Assembly (NCBI GenBank): GCA_963978895.1
Contig: OZ022241.1
Location: 1,291,191-1,355,190, forward strand
Direction: 5' to 3'
DNA: 64,000 nucleotides
Source: Erpobdella octoculata
Taxonomy: Eukaryota; Annelida; Clitellata; Hirudinida; Erpobdellidae
Each line of letters begins with the position of its first letter. Position 1 is the stretch's first letter. A model generated the notes under the pieces. That model did not search any database, was not told where the DNA came from, and saw only the letters and a program-made list of their open reading frames with translations. This document shows, in pieces, positions 16,616 to 27,573 of the stretch. Position numbers and translations under genes: made by a program.

Positions 16616-17755
16616 AACATTAAAACAGAAATAGTGTTGTGCTTAAATATCTATATATATATAAAAAGCTCGTGATATGTGCATTTCCCTTTATTCTACC
16701 TTAGCAAGCGGAAACAGAGAGCAAGCAGGAACGGGAGAGCAAGCGGGGAAGGATTGATATTGATTTTTTTTAAATTGTCATAATTTTGTACGTTAAACTA
16801 TTAATAAGAAAACCAAAATAATTTATTAGGCAAAACAACGTATGCTGGGTCAGCTAGTAAATCAATAAAATTTATATTATAATTTTATATACTAAAATCT
16901 TTAATGAATATTGAAATTAAAGAATTTAAAACCAGAGGGTGGCGATATGAGCTTATAAAATTAATAAGTAGAAAGAAATATAGAGCTAAGTTAAATATTA
17001 ATTGTTAATAATAAATTATAATTATATAAAATGAATAACTATATGATAAACAGGAAGAATTAAATGAAGGCTATAACTTCACATTTAAGAAATTCTACAC
17101 CTTTTTTGGACATGTTATGTGCAAGACATTTCTGGTACCTGCAGTATTTACATGAACTCCTCGTATTGAGATTGATGGTGCAAGTTTTTTTACTCTCGCA
17201 AACATAAGTGTGGCCTTCTTTCATTGCTTTATGGAAGAACACCTACAATGAAGATAATTAAGAAATTTTTCAGAAAATATTTTTAGGAAATAATTAATTT
17301 ACAATATCAAATAATTTAGTTAAAATATATATATATTGTTGATGAAATGTTGACAGATACCTGACAACTGTTACACAAGACTGCACCATAAAAAATTCCT
17401 TTGGCAATGTCAGAGCAAACCACACATTTCAATTGTCCTTCCTGTGTAGTAACTGTCGATTCATTAAAAAACTGATGTTCCAAAATTAATCATTACAGAT
17501 AATTTATGAAATACAAGCCAATATGAAAACCAGGTTTTAAAGTCAATTTTTTACATTTTCTAGACAAATTTCAGAAATCGTATCGTATCGTTTCAAAAAA
17601 TAACGGGACGCAGAATGCTAGTAACAATACATAGGCGATTTTCATACCTTGCAAGAACTGCACACTTTGGCTTCTCCTGTTTTTTACCTTTTGTTGTAGC
17701 TGCTGAGGTTGTTGAATTTGTTGTTGCTCCATCCTTTATGTGGATGCAATCTGCT
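12308..17755 (-). CDS. Gene B: poly-DBD factor (3 DBDs), probably damaged
   Basis: Exons on the minus strand: 17732-17648 (MEQQQIQQPQQL...), 17452-17361, 17242-17101, 14975-14869, 14653-14512, 14013-13907, 13561-13420, then the acidic exon 13284-12663 and tail 12406-12308. Phases agree up to 13420 (phase 1), but the only good acceptor for the acidic exon (GTACGCAAG|GACTG) would enter it one base out of frame, giving an early stop. The 5' part of the acidic exon is missing. The tail stops early (LNEP then TAA) compared with A, D, E and F, as in gene C. Either an unseen exon or weak acceptor repairs the frame, or B is a recent pseudogene. The DBD exons themselves are intact. Confidence 0.65.
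13420..14013 (-). CDS. DBD module B3 (two exons)
   Basis: Finger 1 is on 14013-13907 (CVVCSDVAIG ... CEGCQ) and finger 2 on 13561-13420 (KFFGEGSNRR, YVCKNNKNC, CRYCRYQKCL). All eight cysteines are present. A truncated extra finger-1 copy lies in its intron at 13778-13836. Confidence 0.85.
13778..13836 (-). pseudogene. Truncated finger-1 exon remnant
   Basis: The 3' half of a finger-1 exon (from TTTGCTCTGATGTTGCC to a donor at 13778) sits in the B3 intron. The part encoding the first two cysteines and the acceptor is absent, and flanking intron sequence (TTACAATAAATTATTTAAAT) is repeated on both sides. I read it as the relic of an unequal exchange. Confidence 0.75.
14092..14370 (+). mobile_element. 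tRNA-like SINE with (TA)n and (ATT)n
   Basis: After a (TA)n tract (14092-14143) comes GGTAGAACGCTCGCCTGTCG, a B-box-like GCTCAAGCCTC, CACCGGCGTCACC and CTCCCTTAAGCAAGG, ending in (ATT)n at about 14337-14366. It shares blocks with the SINE at 8115-8250 but in the opposite orientation. It lies in the intron between modules B2 and B3. Confidence 0.6.
14512..14975 (-). CDS. DBD module B2 (two exons)
   Basis: Finger 1 is on 14975-14869 (CVVCSDVAIG ... CNGCK) and finger 2 on 14653-14512 (KFFRARVNRS, YVCKNNKTC, CRYCRYQKCL). CNGCKKFFR is the closest to a textbook nuclear-receptor P-box in this cluster. Confidence 0.88.
15066..16139. repeat. 26-bp minisatellite, about 41 copies
   Basis: Unit AATTATCTAATAAATTTATG plus AAATAT, period exactly 26 bp, almost invariant (only two A-to-G changes seen, near 15459 and 15928). 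It is in the intron between modules B1 and B2. The unit resembles the intron sequence found beside many finger-1 exons (GATAATTTATGAAATATAAA), so it probably grew from the gene's own intron. Confidence 0.92.
16249..16612 (-). mobile_element. Helitron-like element, nearly complete
   Basis: On the minus strand: (TA)n (16611-16543), AATTCGTCTGTTTGTGTGTC, CTTTATGCGTTGCTGCACC, a GC-rich minisatellite and the 3' terminus GGCAATGCCGGATACCCGGC ending CTAG at 16249. It has the same order as the 513-bp copy at 5344-5856. The 5' TC is not clear. It lies in the B1-B2 intron, close to the minisatellite. Confidence 0.65.
17101..17452 (-). CDS. DBD module B1 (two exons)
   Basis: Finger 1 is on 17452-17361 (CVVCSDIAKG ... 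CNSCQ), with a linker 15 nt shorter than usual; finger 2 is on 17242-17101 (VFFHKAMKEG, YVCESKKTC, CKYCRYQKCL). All cysteines are present. It is near-identical in layout to module D1 (same 92-nt first exon). Confidence 0.85.
17648..17755 (-). CDS. Gene B exon 1
   Basis: ATG is at 17732-17730 in the conserved GCATCCACATAAAGGATGGA context; 28 codons (MEQQQIQQPQQLQQKVKNR, then SQSVQFLQ) end at a phase-1 donor. A 5'UTR acceptor (GATTTTCAG|AGCAG) is at 17755/17756. The Gln run is much shorter than in gene A. Confidence 0.8.
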
Positions 17756-17872
17756 CTGAAAATCAATCAAAAACAATCAGTCAGTAAACAAACAACAATT
17801 AAGACTTACTAAGTCAAACTAAATACTAAAGTACTAACTAAAGTAACTAAACTAGGGTAAAGTTCTAGACGT
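17756..17872. promoter_or_regulatory. Presumed 5' intron/upstream region of gene B
   Basis: The sequence next to the UTR acceptor (AATCAATCAAAAACAATCAG on the plus strand) is conserved at genes A and C (7366-7386, 38164-38183). This is the polypyrimidine side of a 5'UTR intron, so the promoter must lie further right, beyond or within the foldback insertion. Confidence 0.45.
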
Positions 17873-19868
17873 GTGTGAAGTTAGCCTCGAGGCTGGCAAT
17901 GCTAATTAAAAAAAAAACAAATTGCTTGCACTGGGGCTATGGTATACATTGTTGGATGGGTTATAAAAAATGAAATCGAATGGTATATTTGGATTGTCTT
18001 CGGTTCAACAAATAAAAAAGTTATAAGCGAAAAACGAGGATTTTCCGCCGAAAATTGCATAAAATCAACATTGGCTCTTCTTTGAGAAAATCGATCTTTT
18101 TTTAAACTTCTGCACTGGGTATATCCGAGACGCTTGTTTTTAGATAATTCAATATCAAATCCAACAATATAACTTTCGCTTCTCAAAGTTAATAAATAAA
18201 AAAGTTATCGAATAAAACGTCGGACCGTATACCAAAGAAACCGAGAAAGCGAAACATAAACAGACCCTGCGATTGGACAATCGAGTCTAGCTCACTGTGG
18301 CTAATTATGCAAAATATTCAAATATGCAAAGTCGCTACTCGTTAACACGTTCAAATTTTATTTTTAAGAAACCTTTATTTAACTTAAATAATAAATATAT
18401 ATATATATATATAAATATATAGTAGCCAAATTTTTTTATTGTTTTTCTCGCTCCCGTTTCCTTCCCCGGTCGTTTTCACGATCCCGGTCGTTTTCACGAT
18501 CCCGGTCACTCTCACGATCCCGGTCGCTCTCACGATCCCGGTCGCTTTCCCGATTTTTAAGAAAATATATTGAATTTTACGATTAAAAATTTTAATTAAT
18601 GAAAATGTTTGTAAAAAAATATCTATTTAATAAAATCTAAGCATAGCATGCAAGTGAAGTGTTTCGTTTTGAACTCTTCCTTCGAATACATTAAAAATGT
18701 GCATTTTTGGTGAACCCACCTTCTACATTTTTCACACTCCACCCAGTCCCCACCTGCACCCTCTCTACCGGTCCCGCAATACAAACAATAATTTGTCATG
18801 CTGTCCGATGCCAGCATGATTTCTTTTAGCCACTCTTCCCTTTCACTATCGGGATTAAAAGAACCACTCAGATCTTCTCCACGATCAAGCCTTCTAATAA
18901 AAACACCCACAAAAATACCACAATTATAGGCATCTTTTTGATACTTAGTCACGGATGGCTTTTTAATGATTAAACGTGGATTTATAAAAAAAAAAGCATT
19001 ATTTTTCATCTTATATAAAGTAGATACAAATTTAGTAAAATTAATTACAAATCGTATATCTTCCGGTTTTTCTCCATATGGATTATAAAAATAAATAGAA
19101 TTGTCCTGGTTATCATAAATTTTTAATCGTAAACTTCAATATATTTTCTTAAAAATCGGGAAAGCGACCGGGATCGTGAGAGCGACCGGGATCGTGAGAG
19201 TGACCGGGATCGTGAAAACGACCGGGATCGTGAAAACGACCGGGATCGTGAAAACGACCGGGATCGTGAAAACGACCGGGGAAAGAAACGGGAGCGAGAA
19301 AAACAATAAAAAAAATTTGGCTACTATATATTTATATATATATATTTATTATTTAAGTTAAATAAAGGTTTCTTAAAAATAAAATTTGAACGTGTTAACG
19401 AGTAGCGACTTTGCATATTTGAATATTTTGCATAATTAGCCACAGTGAGCTAGACTCGATTGTCCAATCGCAGCGTCTGTTTATGTTTCGCTTTCTCGGT
19501 TTCTTTGGTATACGGTCCGACGTTTTATTCGATAACTTTTTTATTTATTAACTTTGAGAAGCGAAAGTTATATTGTTGGATTTGATATTGAATTATCTAA
19601 AAACAAGCGTCTCGGATATACCCAGTGCAGAAGTTTAAAAAAAGATCGATTTTCTCAAAGAAGAGCCAATGTTGATTTTATGCAATTTTCGGCGGAAAAT
19701 CGTCGTTTTTCGCTTATAACTTTTTTATTTGTTGAACCGAAGACAATCCAAATATACCATTCGATTTCATTTTTTATACCCCATCCAACAATGTATAGCA
19801 TAGCCCCAGTGCAAGCAATTTTTTTTTTTTTTTAATTAGCATTGCCAGCCTCGAGGCTAACTTCACAC
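17873..19868. mobile_element. Foldback-type transposon with 0.72/0.75-kb inverted repeats
   Basis: The left arm 17873-18591 and right arm 19118-19868 are inverted copies that match over almost their full length, starting GTGTGAAGTTAGCCTCGAGG at the outer ends. The length difference of 32 bp is due to extra units of an 18-bp repeat (ACCGGGATCGTGAAAACG) in the right arm. The 526-bp centre holds part of a Ulp1/PHD gene. Very long TIRs with internal satellite are the form of FB/foldback elements. Target duplications are not clear. Confidence 0.8.
18623..19128 (-). pseudogene. Truncated Ulp1-type protease C-terminus fused to a PHD finger
   Basis: Frame open on the minus strand from about 19128 to the TAA at 18623; a Met is at 19009. 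It carries IYFYNPYGEKPEDIRF, then YQKDAYNCGIFVGVF (the Gln and the catalytic-Cys motif of family C48 SUMO proteases), then a PHD-like C4HC3 finger (NYCLYC ... WVECEKCRRWVHQKC ... FTCMLC). The N-terminal part with the catalytic His is missing because the frame begins at the edge of the right inverted repeat. It resembles the Ulp1-PHD end of the 24931-29168 gene, including Asn where the catalytic Asp is usual. Confidence 0.75.
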
Positions 19869-19891
19869 GCATTAATTGCGTGAGGGTAATC

Positions 19892-20285
19892 CTCTAGTAT
19901 AGCGTCCTGAACCGATAACGATGAAAAAACGGTTTAAAAACTGTTTAATAGAATAACCATAGAACATTATCAAAACATATTACGAACAAGTATTTTACAG
20001 AAAAACTTACTAAAAACCGACTTTAAGCAAAAATATCCAAAGGCAGTGTTGACACGCGGAGTAATACAATTCAAGGAATGAAAAGCAAGGAAGAGTTAAT
20101 ATTAAAATAAAATAACATAATGAAATAATAAATACATTTTAAAAAGTTACTATACATTTTTAATTGTTTAATATGCATTTTAAATTTTAAAAAATCAAAG
20201 CGCTGAGTGGAAATTTATCTATGACTAGCGAGGGATCCAGCAGCGTTGCCGGGTTTTCCCATCATTTTTTTTCGCTCCCGTTTCC
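19892..20285. repeat. 390-bp direct repeat, left copy
   Basis: Starts CTAGTATAGCGTCCTGAACC and runs through GAACAAGTATTTTACAGAAA and CAAAGCGCTGAGTGG to a Helitron-like terminus (GACTAGCGAGGGATCC). The right copy is 31786-32165. They bracket the whole nested transposon block, so they may mark a segmental duplication or two copies of one repeat family. Confidence 0.75.
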
Positions 20286-20400
20286 TTCCCGCTTGCTTTC
20301 CCGCTCCAGATCCCTTTCCCGCTCCCGATCGCATTCCAGCTCCCGCTTGCTCTTCTCTTCCTGGTCGCTTTCTCGCTCGCTCTTTTGCTTTCCAAACGGT
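20225..20400 (-). mobile_element. Helitron-like 3' end
   Basis: Minus-strand 3' terminus CTAG at 20225-20228, preceded (minus strand) by an imperfect GC hairpin and a pyrimidine-rich minisatellite on the plus strand (TTTCCCGCTCC-like). The 5' end is not found. It has the same flanking sequence as the copy at 32113, so both descend from one insertion. Confidence 0.5.
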
Positions 20401-21073
20401 TCTGCTAGCCACATGACCTATAAAATTCAGAATTTCTGCTCCAAGAAATATGATCGAAATCGTACCAAAGATGCAAAGACAGCCAAGTCGCCAAGTACAT
20501 TTACTTTTATATTATTTTATTTTTTCTTGGTGTTCTGTTGCTAATTTATTGTTCTCAATGTTTTTTTTTTATTTTTCTTAAGGCATATTGACAAAAACTG
20601 CCGCATTTAAAGAAACGGTTTTAGACATGCAGCGGCTTACGCAACTCGTACTTCTAAAGCAAACTAATATTTTTCAGTTTTTTTACTTCCATAATTTTTT
20701 TTATTTCTTTTCCCAAATTTTTTATTTTAAATGTCTTTAATTTTTATTTTTTTTATTCCGATTGTTCACTTCTATCGCATATTGACAAATAGATCTTTAT
20801 CGGTAACTACGTTAACTTCGGGAGTAATTTTTAAATGTTTTAAAGCGATATAATTTTTGATTTTTTTAGTTATTTATGTTGTAACTAGCAGTGCCCGTAG
20901 CGGCTTCGCTCGCATGAAATTAGAGAGTTTGAACCGTGCATCCATAGTAGAGATCAATTTTTAGGTGAATGAAGTTAGCAACGAAGCGGGAAACGATGTC
21001 TATTTTCACTCCAAATCGCCACAAATTAATTGAATAAAAAATAAACTAAAATTTTCCGCCCTTTCAAACAAAT

Positions 21074-24000
21074 GTTTTCTTGTAGAGAAATATCAGCTTG
21101 ATTAAACAGTTTAAAAACTATTTTGAAATATTTAGTGAAACTTTATGAAAAATGCATTCCACGAATTGACCTTACAAATATGTTTCCGTCACAGCCAATC
21201 AGAAACAACTTAATAAAAAATAAAAAAAAATTATCCGACACTTTAAACAAATGTATTCTTATAGCAAATTTAACGTAGAATTCAAATATCCAATTACATT
21301 CTACACTTTCCTAGTGAAAAATAATAATAAACGTCATTTACAGAAATGCTTCCGCTTTTAATCCATCAAAGCCCAAACGAAAATATATCGATTAAAAATT
21401 CAATTTACATTTCCGCTTAAACTGCTAATGGAATTCTTGTAGAGAAATATCAGCTTGATTAAACAGTTTAAAAACTATTTTGAAATATTTAGTGAAACTT
21501 TATGAAAAATGCATTCCACGAATTGACCTTACAAATATGTTTCCGTCACAGCCAATCAGAAACAACTTAATAAAAAATAAAAAAAAATTATCCGACACTT
21601 TAAACAAATGTATTCTTATAGCAAATTTAACGTAGAATTCAAATATCCAATTACATTCTACACTTTCCTAGTGAAAAATAATAATAAACGTCATTTACAG
21701 AAATGCTTCCGCTTTTAATCCATCAAAGCCCAAACGAAAATATATCGATTAAAAATTCAATTTACATTTCCGCTTAAACTGCTAATGGAATTCTTGTAGA
21801 GAAATATCAGCTTGATTAAACAGTTTAAAAACTATTTTGAAATATTTAGTGAAACTTTATGAAAAATGCATTCCACGAATTGACCTTACAAATATGTTTC
21901 CGTCACAGCCAATCAGAAACAACTTAATAAAAAATAAAAAAAAATTATCCGACACTTTAAACAAATGTATTCTTATAGCAAATTTAACGTAGAATTCAAA
22001 TATCCAATTACATTCTACACTTTCCTAGTGAAAAATAATAATAAACGTCATTTACAGAAATGCTTCCGCTTTTAATCCATCAAAGCCCAAACGAAAATAT
22101 ATCGATTAAAAATTCAATTTACATTTCCGCTTAAACTGCTAATGGAATTCTTGTAGAGAAATATCAGCTTGATTAAACAGTTTAAAAACTATTTTGAAAT
22201 ATTTAGTGAAACTTTATGAAAAATGCATTCCACGAATTGACCTTACAAATATGTTTCCGTCACAGCCAATCAGAAACAACTTAATAAAAAATAAAAAAAA
22301 ATTATCCGACACTTTAAACAAATGTATTCTTATAGCAAATTTAACGTAGAATTCAAATATCCAATTACATTCTACACTTTCCTAGTGAAAAATAATAATA
22401 AACGTCATTTACAGAAATGCTTCCGCTTTTAATCCATCAAAGCCCAAACGAAAATATATCGATTAAAAATTCAATTTACATTTCCGCTTAAACTGCTAAT
22501 GGAATTCTTGTAGAGAAATATCAGCTTGATTAAACAGTTTAAAAACTATTTTGAAATATTTAGTGAAACTTTATGAAAAATGCATTCCACGAATTGACCT
22601 TACAAATATGTTTCCGTCACAGCCAATCAGAAACAACTTAATAAAAAATAAAAAAAAATTATCCGACACTTTAAACAAATGTATTCTTATAGCAAATTTA
22701 ACGTAGAATTCAAATATCCAATTACATTCTACACTTTCCTAGTGAAAAATAATAATAAACGTCATTTACAGAAATGCTTCCGCTTTTAATCCATCAAAGC
22801 CCAAACGAAAATATATCGATTAAAAATTCAATTTACATTTCCGCTTAAACTGCTAATGGAATTCTTGTAGAGAAATATCAGCTTGATTAAACAGTTTAAA
22901 AACTATTTTGAAATATTTAGTGAAACTTTATGAAAAATGCATTCCACGAATTGACCTTACAAATATGTTTCCGTCACAGCCAATCAGAAACAACTTAATA
23001 AAAAATAAAAAAAAATTATCCGACACTTTAAACAAATGTATTCTTATAGCAAATTTAACGTAGAATTCAAATATCCAATTACATTCTACACTTTCCTAGT
23101 GAAAAATAATAATAAACGTCATTTACAGAAATGCTTCCGCTTTTAATCCATCAAAGCCCAAACGAAAATATATCGATTAAAAATTCAATTTACATTTCCG
23201 CTTAAACTGCTAATGGAATTCTTGTAGAGAAATATCAGCTTGATTAAACAGTTTAAAAACTATTTTGAAATATTTAGTGAAACTTTATGAAAAATGCATT
23301 CCACGAATTGACCTTACAAATATGTTTCCGTCACAGCCAATCAGAAACAACTTAATAAAAAATAAAAAAAAATTATCCGACACTTTAAACAAATGTATTC
23401 TTATAGCAAATTTAACGTAGAATTCAAATATCCAATTACATTCTACACTTTCCTAGTGAAAAATAATAATAAACGTCATTTACAGAAATGCTTCCGCTTT
23501 TAATCCATCAAAGCCCAAACGAAAATATATCGATTAAAAATTCAATTTACATTTCCGCTTAAACTGCTAATGGAATTCTTGTAGAGAAATATCAGCTTGA
23601 TTAAACAGTTTAAAAACTATTTTGAAATATTTAGTGAAACTTTATGAAAAATGCATTCCACGAATTGACCTTACAAATATGTTTCCGTCACAGCCAATCA
23701 GAAACAACTTAATAAAAAATAAAAAAAAATTATCCGACACTTTAAACAAATGTATTCTTATAGCAAATTTAACGTAGAATTCAAATATCCAATTACATTC
23801 TACACTTTCCTAGTGAAAAATAATAATAAACGTCATTTACAGAAATGCTTCCGCTTTTAATCCATCAAAGCCCAAACGAAAATATATCGATTAAAAATTC
23901 AATTTACATTTCCGCTTAAACTGCTAATGGAATTCTTGTAGAGAAATATCAGCTTGATTAAACAGTTTAAAAACTATTTTGAAATATTTAGTGAAACTTT

Positions 24001-24643
24001 ATGAAAAATGCATTCCACGAATTGACCTTACAAATATGTTTCCGTCACAGCCAATCAGAAACAACTTAATAAAAAATAAAAAAAAATTATCCGACACTTT
24101 AAACAAATGTATTCTTATAGCAAATTTAACGTAGAATTCAAATATCCAATTACATTCTACACTTTCCTAGTGAAAAATAATAATAAACGTCATTTACAGA
24201 AATGCTTCCGCTTTTAATCCATCAAAGCCCAAACGAAAATATATCGATTAAAAATTCAATTTACATTTCCGCTTAAACTGCTAATGGAATTCTTGTAGAG
24301 AAATATCAGCTTGATTAAACAGTTTAAAAACTATTTTGAAATATTTAGTGAAACTTTATGAAAAATGCATTCCACGAATTGACCTTACAAATATGTTTCC
24401 GTCACAGCCAATCAGAAACAACTTAATAAAAAATAAAAAAAAATTATCCGACACTTTAAACAAATGTATTCTTATAGCAAATTTAACGTAGAATTCAAAT
24501 ATCCAATTACATTCTACACTTTCCTAGTGAAAAATAATAATAAACGTCATTTACAGAAATGCTTCCGCTTTTAATCCATCAAAGCCCAAACGAAAATATA
24601 TCGATTAAAAATTCAATTTACATTTCCGCTTAAACTGCTAATA
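21074..24643. repeat. 357-bp tandem repeat, 10 copies
   Basis: The marker GAATTCTTGT recurs at 21431, 21788, 22145, 22502, 22859, 23216, 23573, 23930 and 24287, exactly 357 bp apart; the array is bounded by variant copies at 21074 (GTTTTCTTGT) and 24644 (GAATTCTAAT). Inner copies look identical by eye. No open frame is conserved. It sits between the left TIR and the transposase gene. Confidence 0.95.
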
Positions 24644-24930
24644 GAATTCTAATAGAAAAATTTAAGTTGCGTCATTACTTTATGCTAAATTTGCTAATCG
24701 CACCGGCCTCAATGGTTGTTACGAAAAAGTTTATTAGAGGAGAATTATTGAAGCAAGATTAAGAATAATTACATAAAATTAATCTGCGATGTTTTCTGAG
24801 CCAAGAAAGTCTATTTAAACAAGTTCAGACAGTTCATTTTCTTTGAAAGTCTATCTTGACTGCAAATTTTTGTTGCTGCTGCATTTTGCAAGTTATTTTG
24901 GAGATTCTTCTTGACGTTGAAGTTGGCGAC

Positions 24931-27525
24931 ATGGAATCTTTTCTAGCATCGAAAAACTTGGACAAGGTTAAGTTTATTGACAACTCTCTTTATGATTATA
25001 ACATTGTTTTTCTCTCAAAGGAAATCTAAATTATAATAAGCTTAATCTATTTCGCTGGAGAAAAACTTTCCCTCTGATAATCAGTTCTTTGACATAAAAT
25101 TTATAAATATATATAAGAACTATTAAATTTAAACTGAATTTTACAAACAAAATAAATAAGTTAAACAGTAATTTAGTCATTACATGGTTTTACATTTAAC
25201 ATTTTACCTTAAAGGTGGAGCTCAAGGCTAGTGGGTGGAGCTTGCGTAACCGGATTTTTTAATTTGGTCAATACAACCTCTCTGGCGGGAATACCTAAAC
25301 CAAAAATAAATAAATAAAAAATTTCTAAAAATTGTAATATTATTAAAGACCTTATGCTGTCGATACGTGTTTAAGAAAACCTAGTTTAAACACCTAACCA
25401 AGAAAACAGAGAGCGAGAATGAGAGAAAATTTCCTTCGTTCGTATTGGTTCAAAATAATATTAAGGTCTTTATACTGTTTTAAAAACATCAAATAATCAA
25501 TTTTTTTAATTGTGGCAATTTTTATTTGCAGAGTGCCTTGGCTAATGAGAAATATGGCTGTCCTAAGTCACTGTTCGGGGAATACTGTCTATACAAAAAA
25601 AAAAAGAATAATTTAGAAAACCGAACGAGGTCCTACGTCCTTTGGTGTAGGAGTATGCGGCAACCGACTGACCAACCTGCTCCAGACTCTGACATGCTGC
25701 AACCGACTGACCAACCTGCTCCAGATTCTGACATGCTGCAAACGACTGACCAACCTGCTCCAGATTCTGACATGCTGCAACCTGACCCTCGTTCACCTGA
25801 CCAACCTGCTCCAGATTCTGACATGCTGCAACCGACTGACCATCCTGCTCCAGATTCTACTAAAAGGTCCTATCGAAACTTTGTGAAATTTAGTTCGTGG
25901 AGCATCGACCCGAACTGGCTGGAAGGGAAAAAGTTGCTAGTTGCCGCTAGATCAATTGTGGAAGAAAAACTACTTCCGTGTATTTTAGTCCAGAAATCTG
26001 CGAGGACCAATCAGAATAGCACAACGGTTCTCTACATGCAGTGCAAATTTAAAAAATGTAGAAATATTCGAGTTGTGATTACCGACCTGGTGGGACACAG
26101 TGATGTAGATGTCTATGTGTCCAGTTTAGATATTCTACACGATGGAAAAATTTGCGGACAATTGCGAGGAGAAGAACGAAATCTTGTCAAACAGCGGCTG
26201 AAAAACACCCACGCAGGTTCTAAATTTTTTACTTATTAATTCATTGTAACAGGAATGGTACGTGATGAGGAATTGAGTAAGATTAATCCGGAGCTCGTCA
26301 GACAAGGAAATCTTCAGACTGTCCGATCCCTCGATGTATTCAGGAAAGCTAGGACTGAAGCCTTGGCTGTTAATGATCGGGACACTGATGATTTCATGGA
26401 TCTTGTCAAAAGATACGAAGAACAACCGGAGGATAAGTTTATTCAGTTTATTGCGCGGCCCTATACATTTTTATGTTTTTCTGATAGTCAAGTAAAAGTA
26501 GCAATCGCCTTAAAATTACCGATTTTGTATTTCGATGCGACTGGGTCGATTGTTCGAAAAATTAAGGATATTTCTAAAAGAGTTTTTTATTATTCGGCCG
26601 TTGTAGAAGGCAACAATAGATATGTGCCAATGCTAGATTTTGTGACATGCCAGCATGACGCTTCTAATCTCGCTTGCCAATTAATTAGGTATAAAAGCTT
26701 TGTTTGTAGTAAATTTAAGACTTGGCCATTGTACTCGAACGTGGTCACTGATTTTTCTTTTGCAATGATTAATGCTGTCATTTTCGCATGGAATAGTATG
26801 GATGTTTTAAGCTATATTAAAACTTTTTATGAATGGGTAGTGAATGGGGTTTTGCCAAAGGATTTAGTTTTGGTAAAGCTTTGTTGCGCACATTTTATGA
26901 AGATTGTTGCTAACGATGCTAGAAATCAAACTTCGGACAGTAATGTAAGAAAATTTTTCATACTTGGCATGTGTCGTTTAATTAATTCTAAAACTTTTCT
27001 AGAGTTTGACGCCTGTATGAATGCATTTGTGTGTGTGCTGTTCTCACAGTACATGACGGCTGACGTATGTTCAGCTCTGGCCATGTTTGCTGGTGAAGAA
27101 CCGGGTGAGGAAGAAGAAACTGCTAAAGCAGCTGATATTTCGAATTACGACGAAGACTGTAAGTTTAGGCTTGTAACATTTACTTTAAAATTAGTAACTA
27201 TTTTTAATTCTAGCTTGGCTTTAACACTAACTTTACATTTCTTTACAGCTTGTGAAAAATTCAATAGTCTTTACCGAAACAGTCCGTTTTTTAAACGATA
27301 TTCCGCAAAAGTTGAACATTTGCGACAGTCTATTATTTGCAGCACGTCTTCTCCGAATGTTTTTTTCAACAAAGGTTACGGAGAATTAGTATTAAAACAA
27401 GTAAATTAAAAACGAATTTTTAAAACCAATGCTCTTATATGTAATTAAGACACAAATTTTGCAATCAATTTTTTCTTATATTACTCTTTTATTTTATATT
27501 AAATTCCTAAATAAAAAATATAATA

Positions 27526-27573
<48 letters not shown>

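Noticed and set aside
17902..18186. 94-codon frame repeated at 19554-19835 on the other strand
   Set aside because: Same sequence in the two inverted arms of the foldback element; no known domain and the frame is kept simply because the arms are near-identical.
21074..24643. CRISPR-like array
   Set aside because: The period is 357 bp with no constant-repeat/variable-spacer structure, and this is animal DNA.
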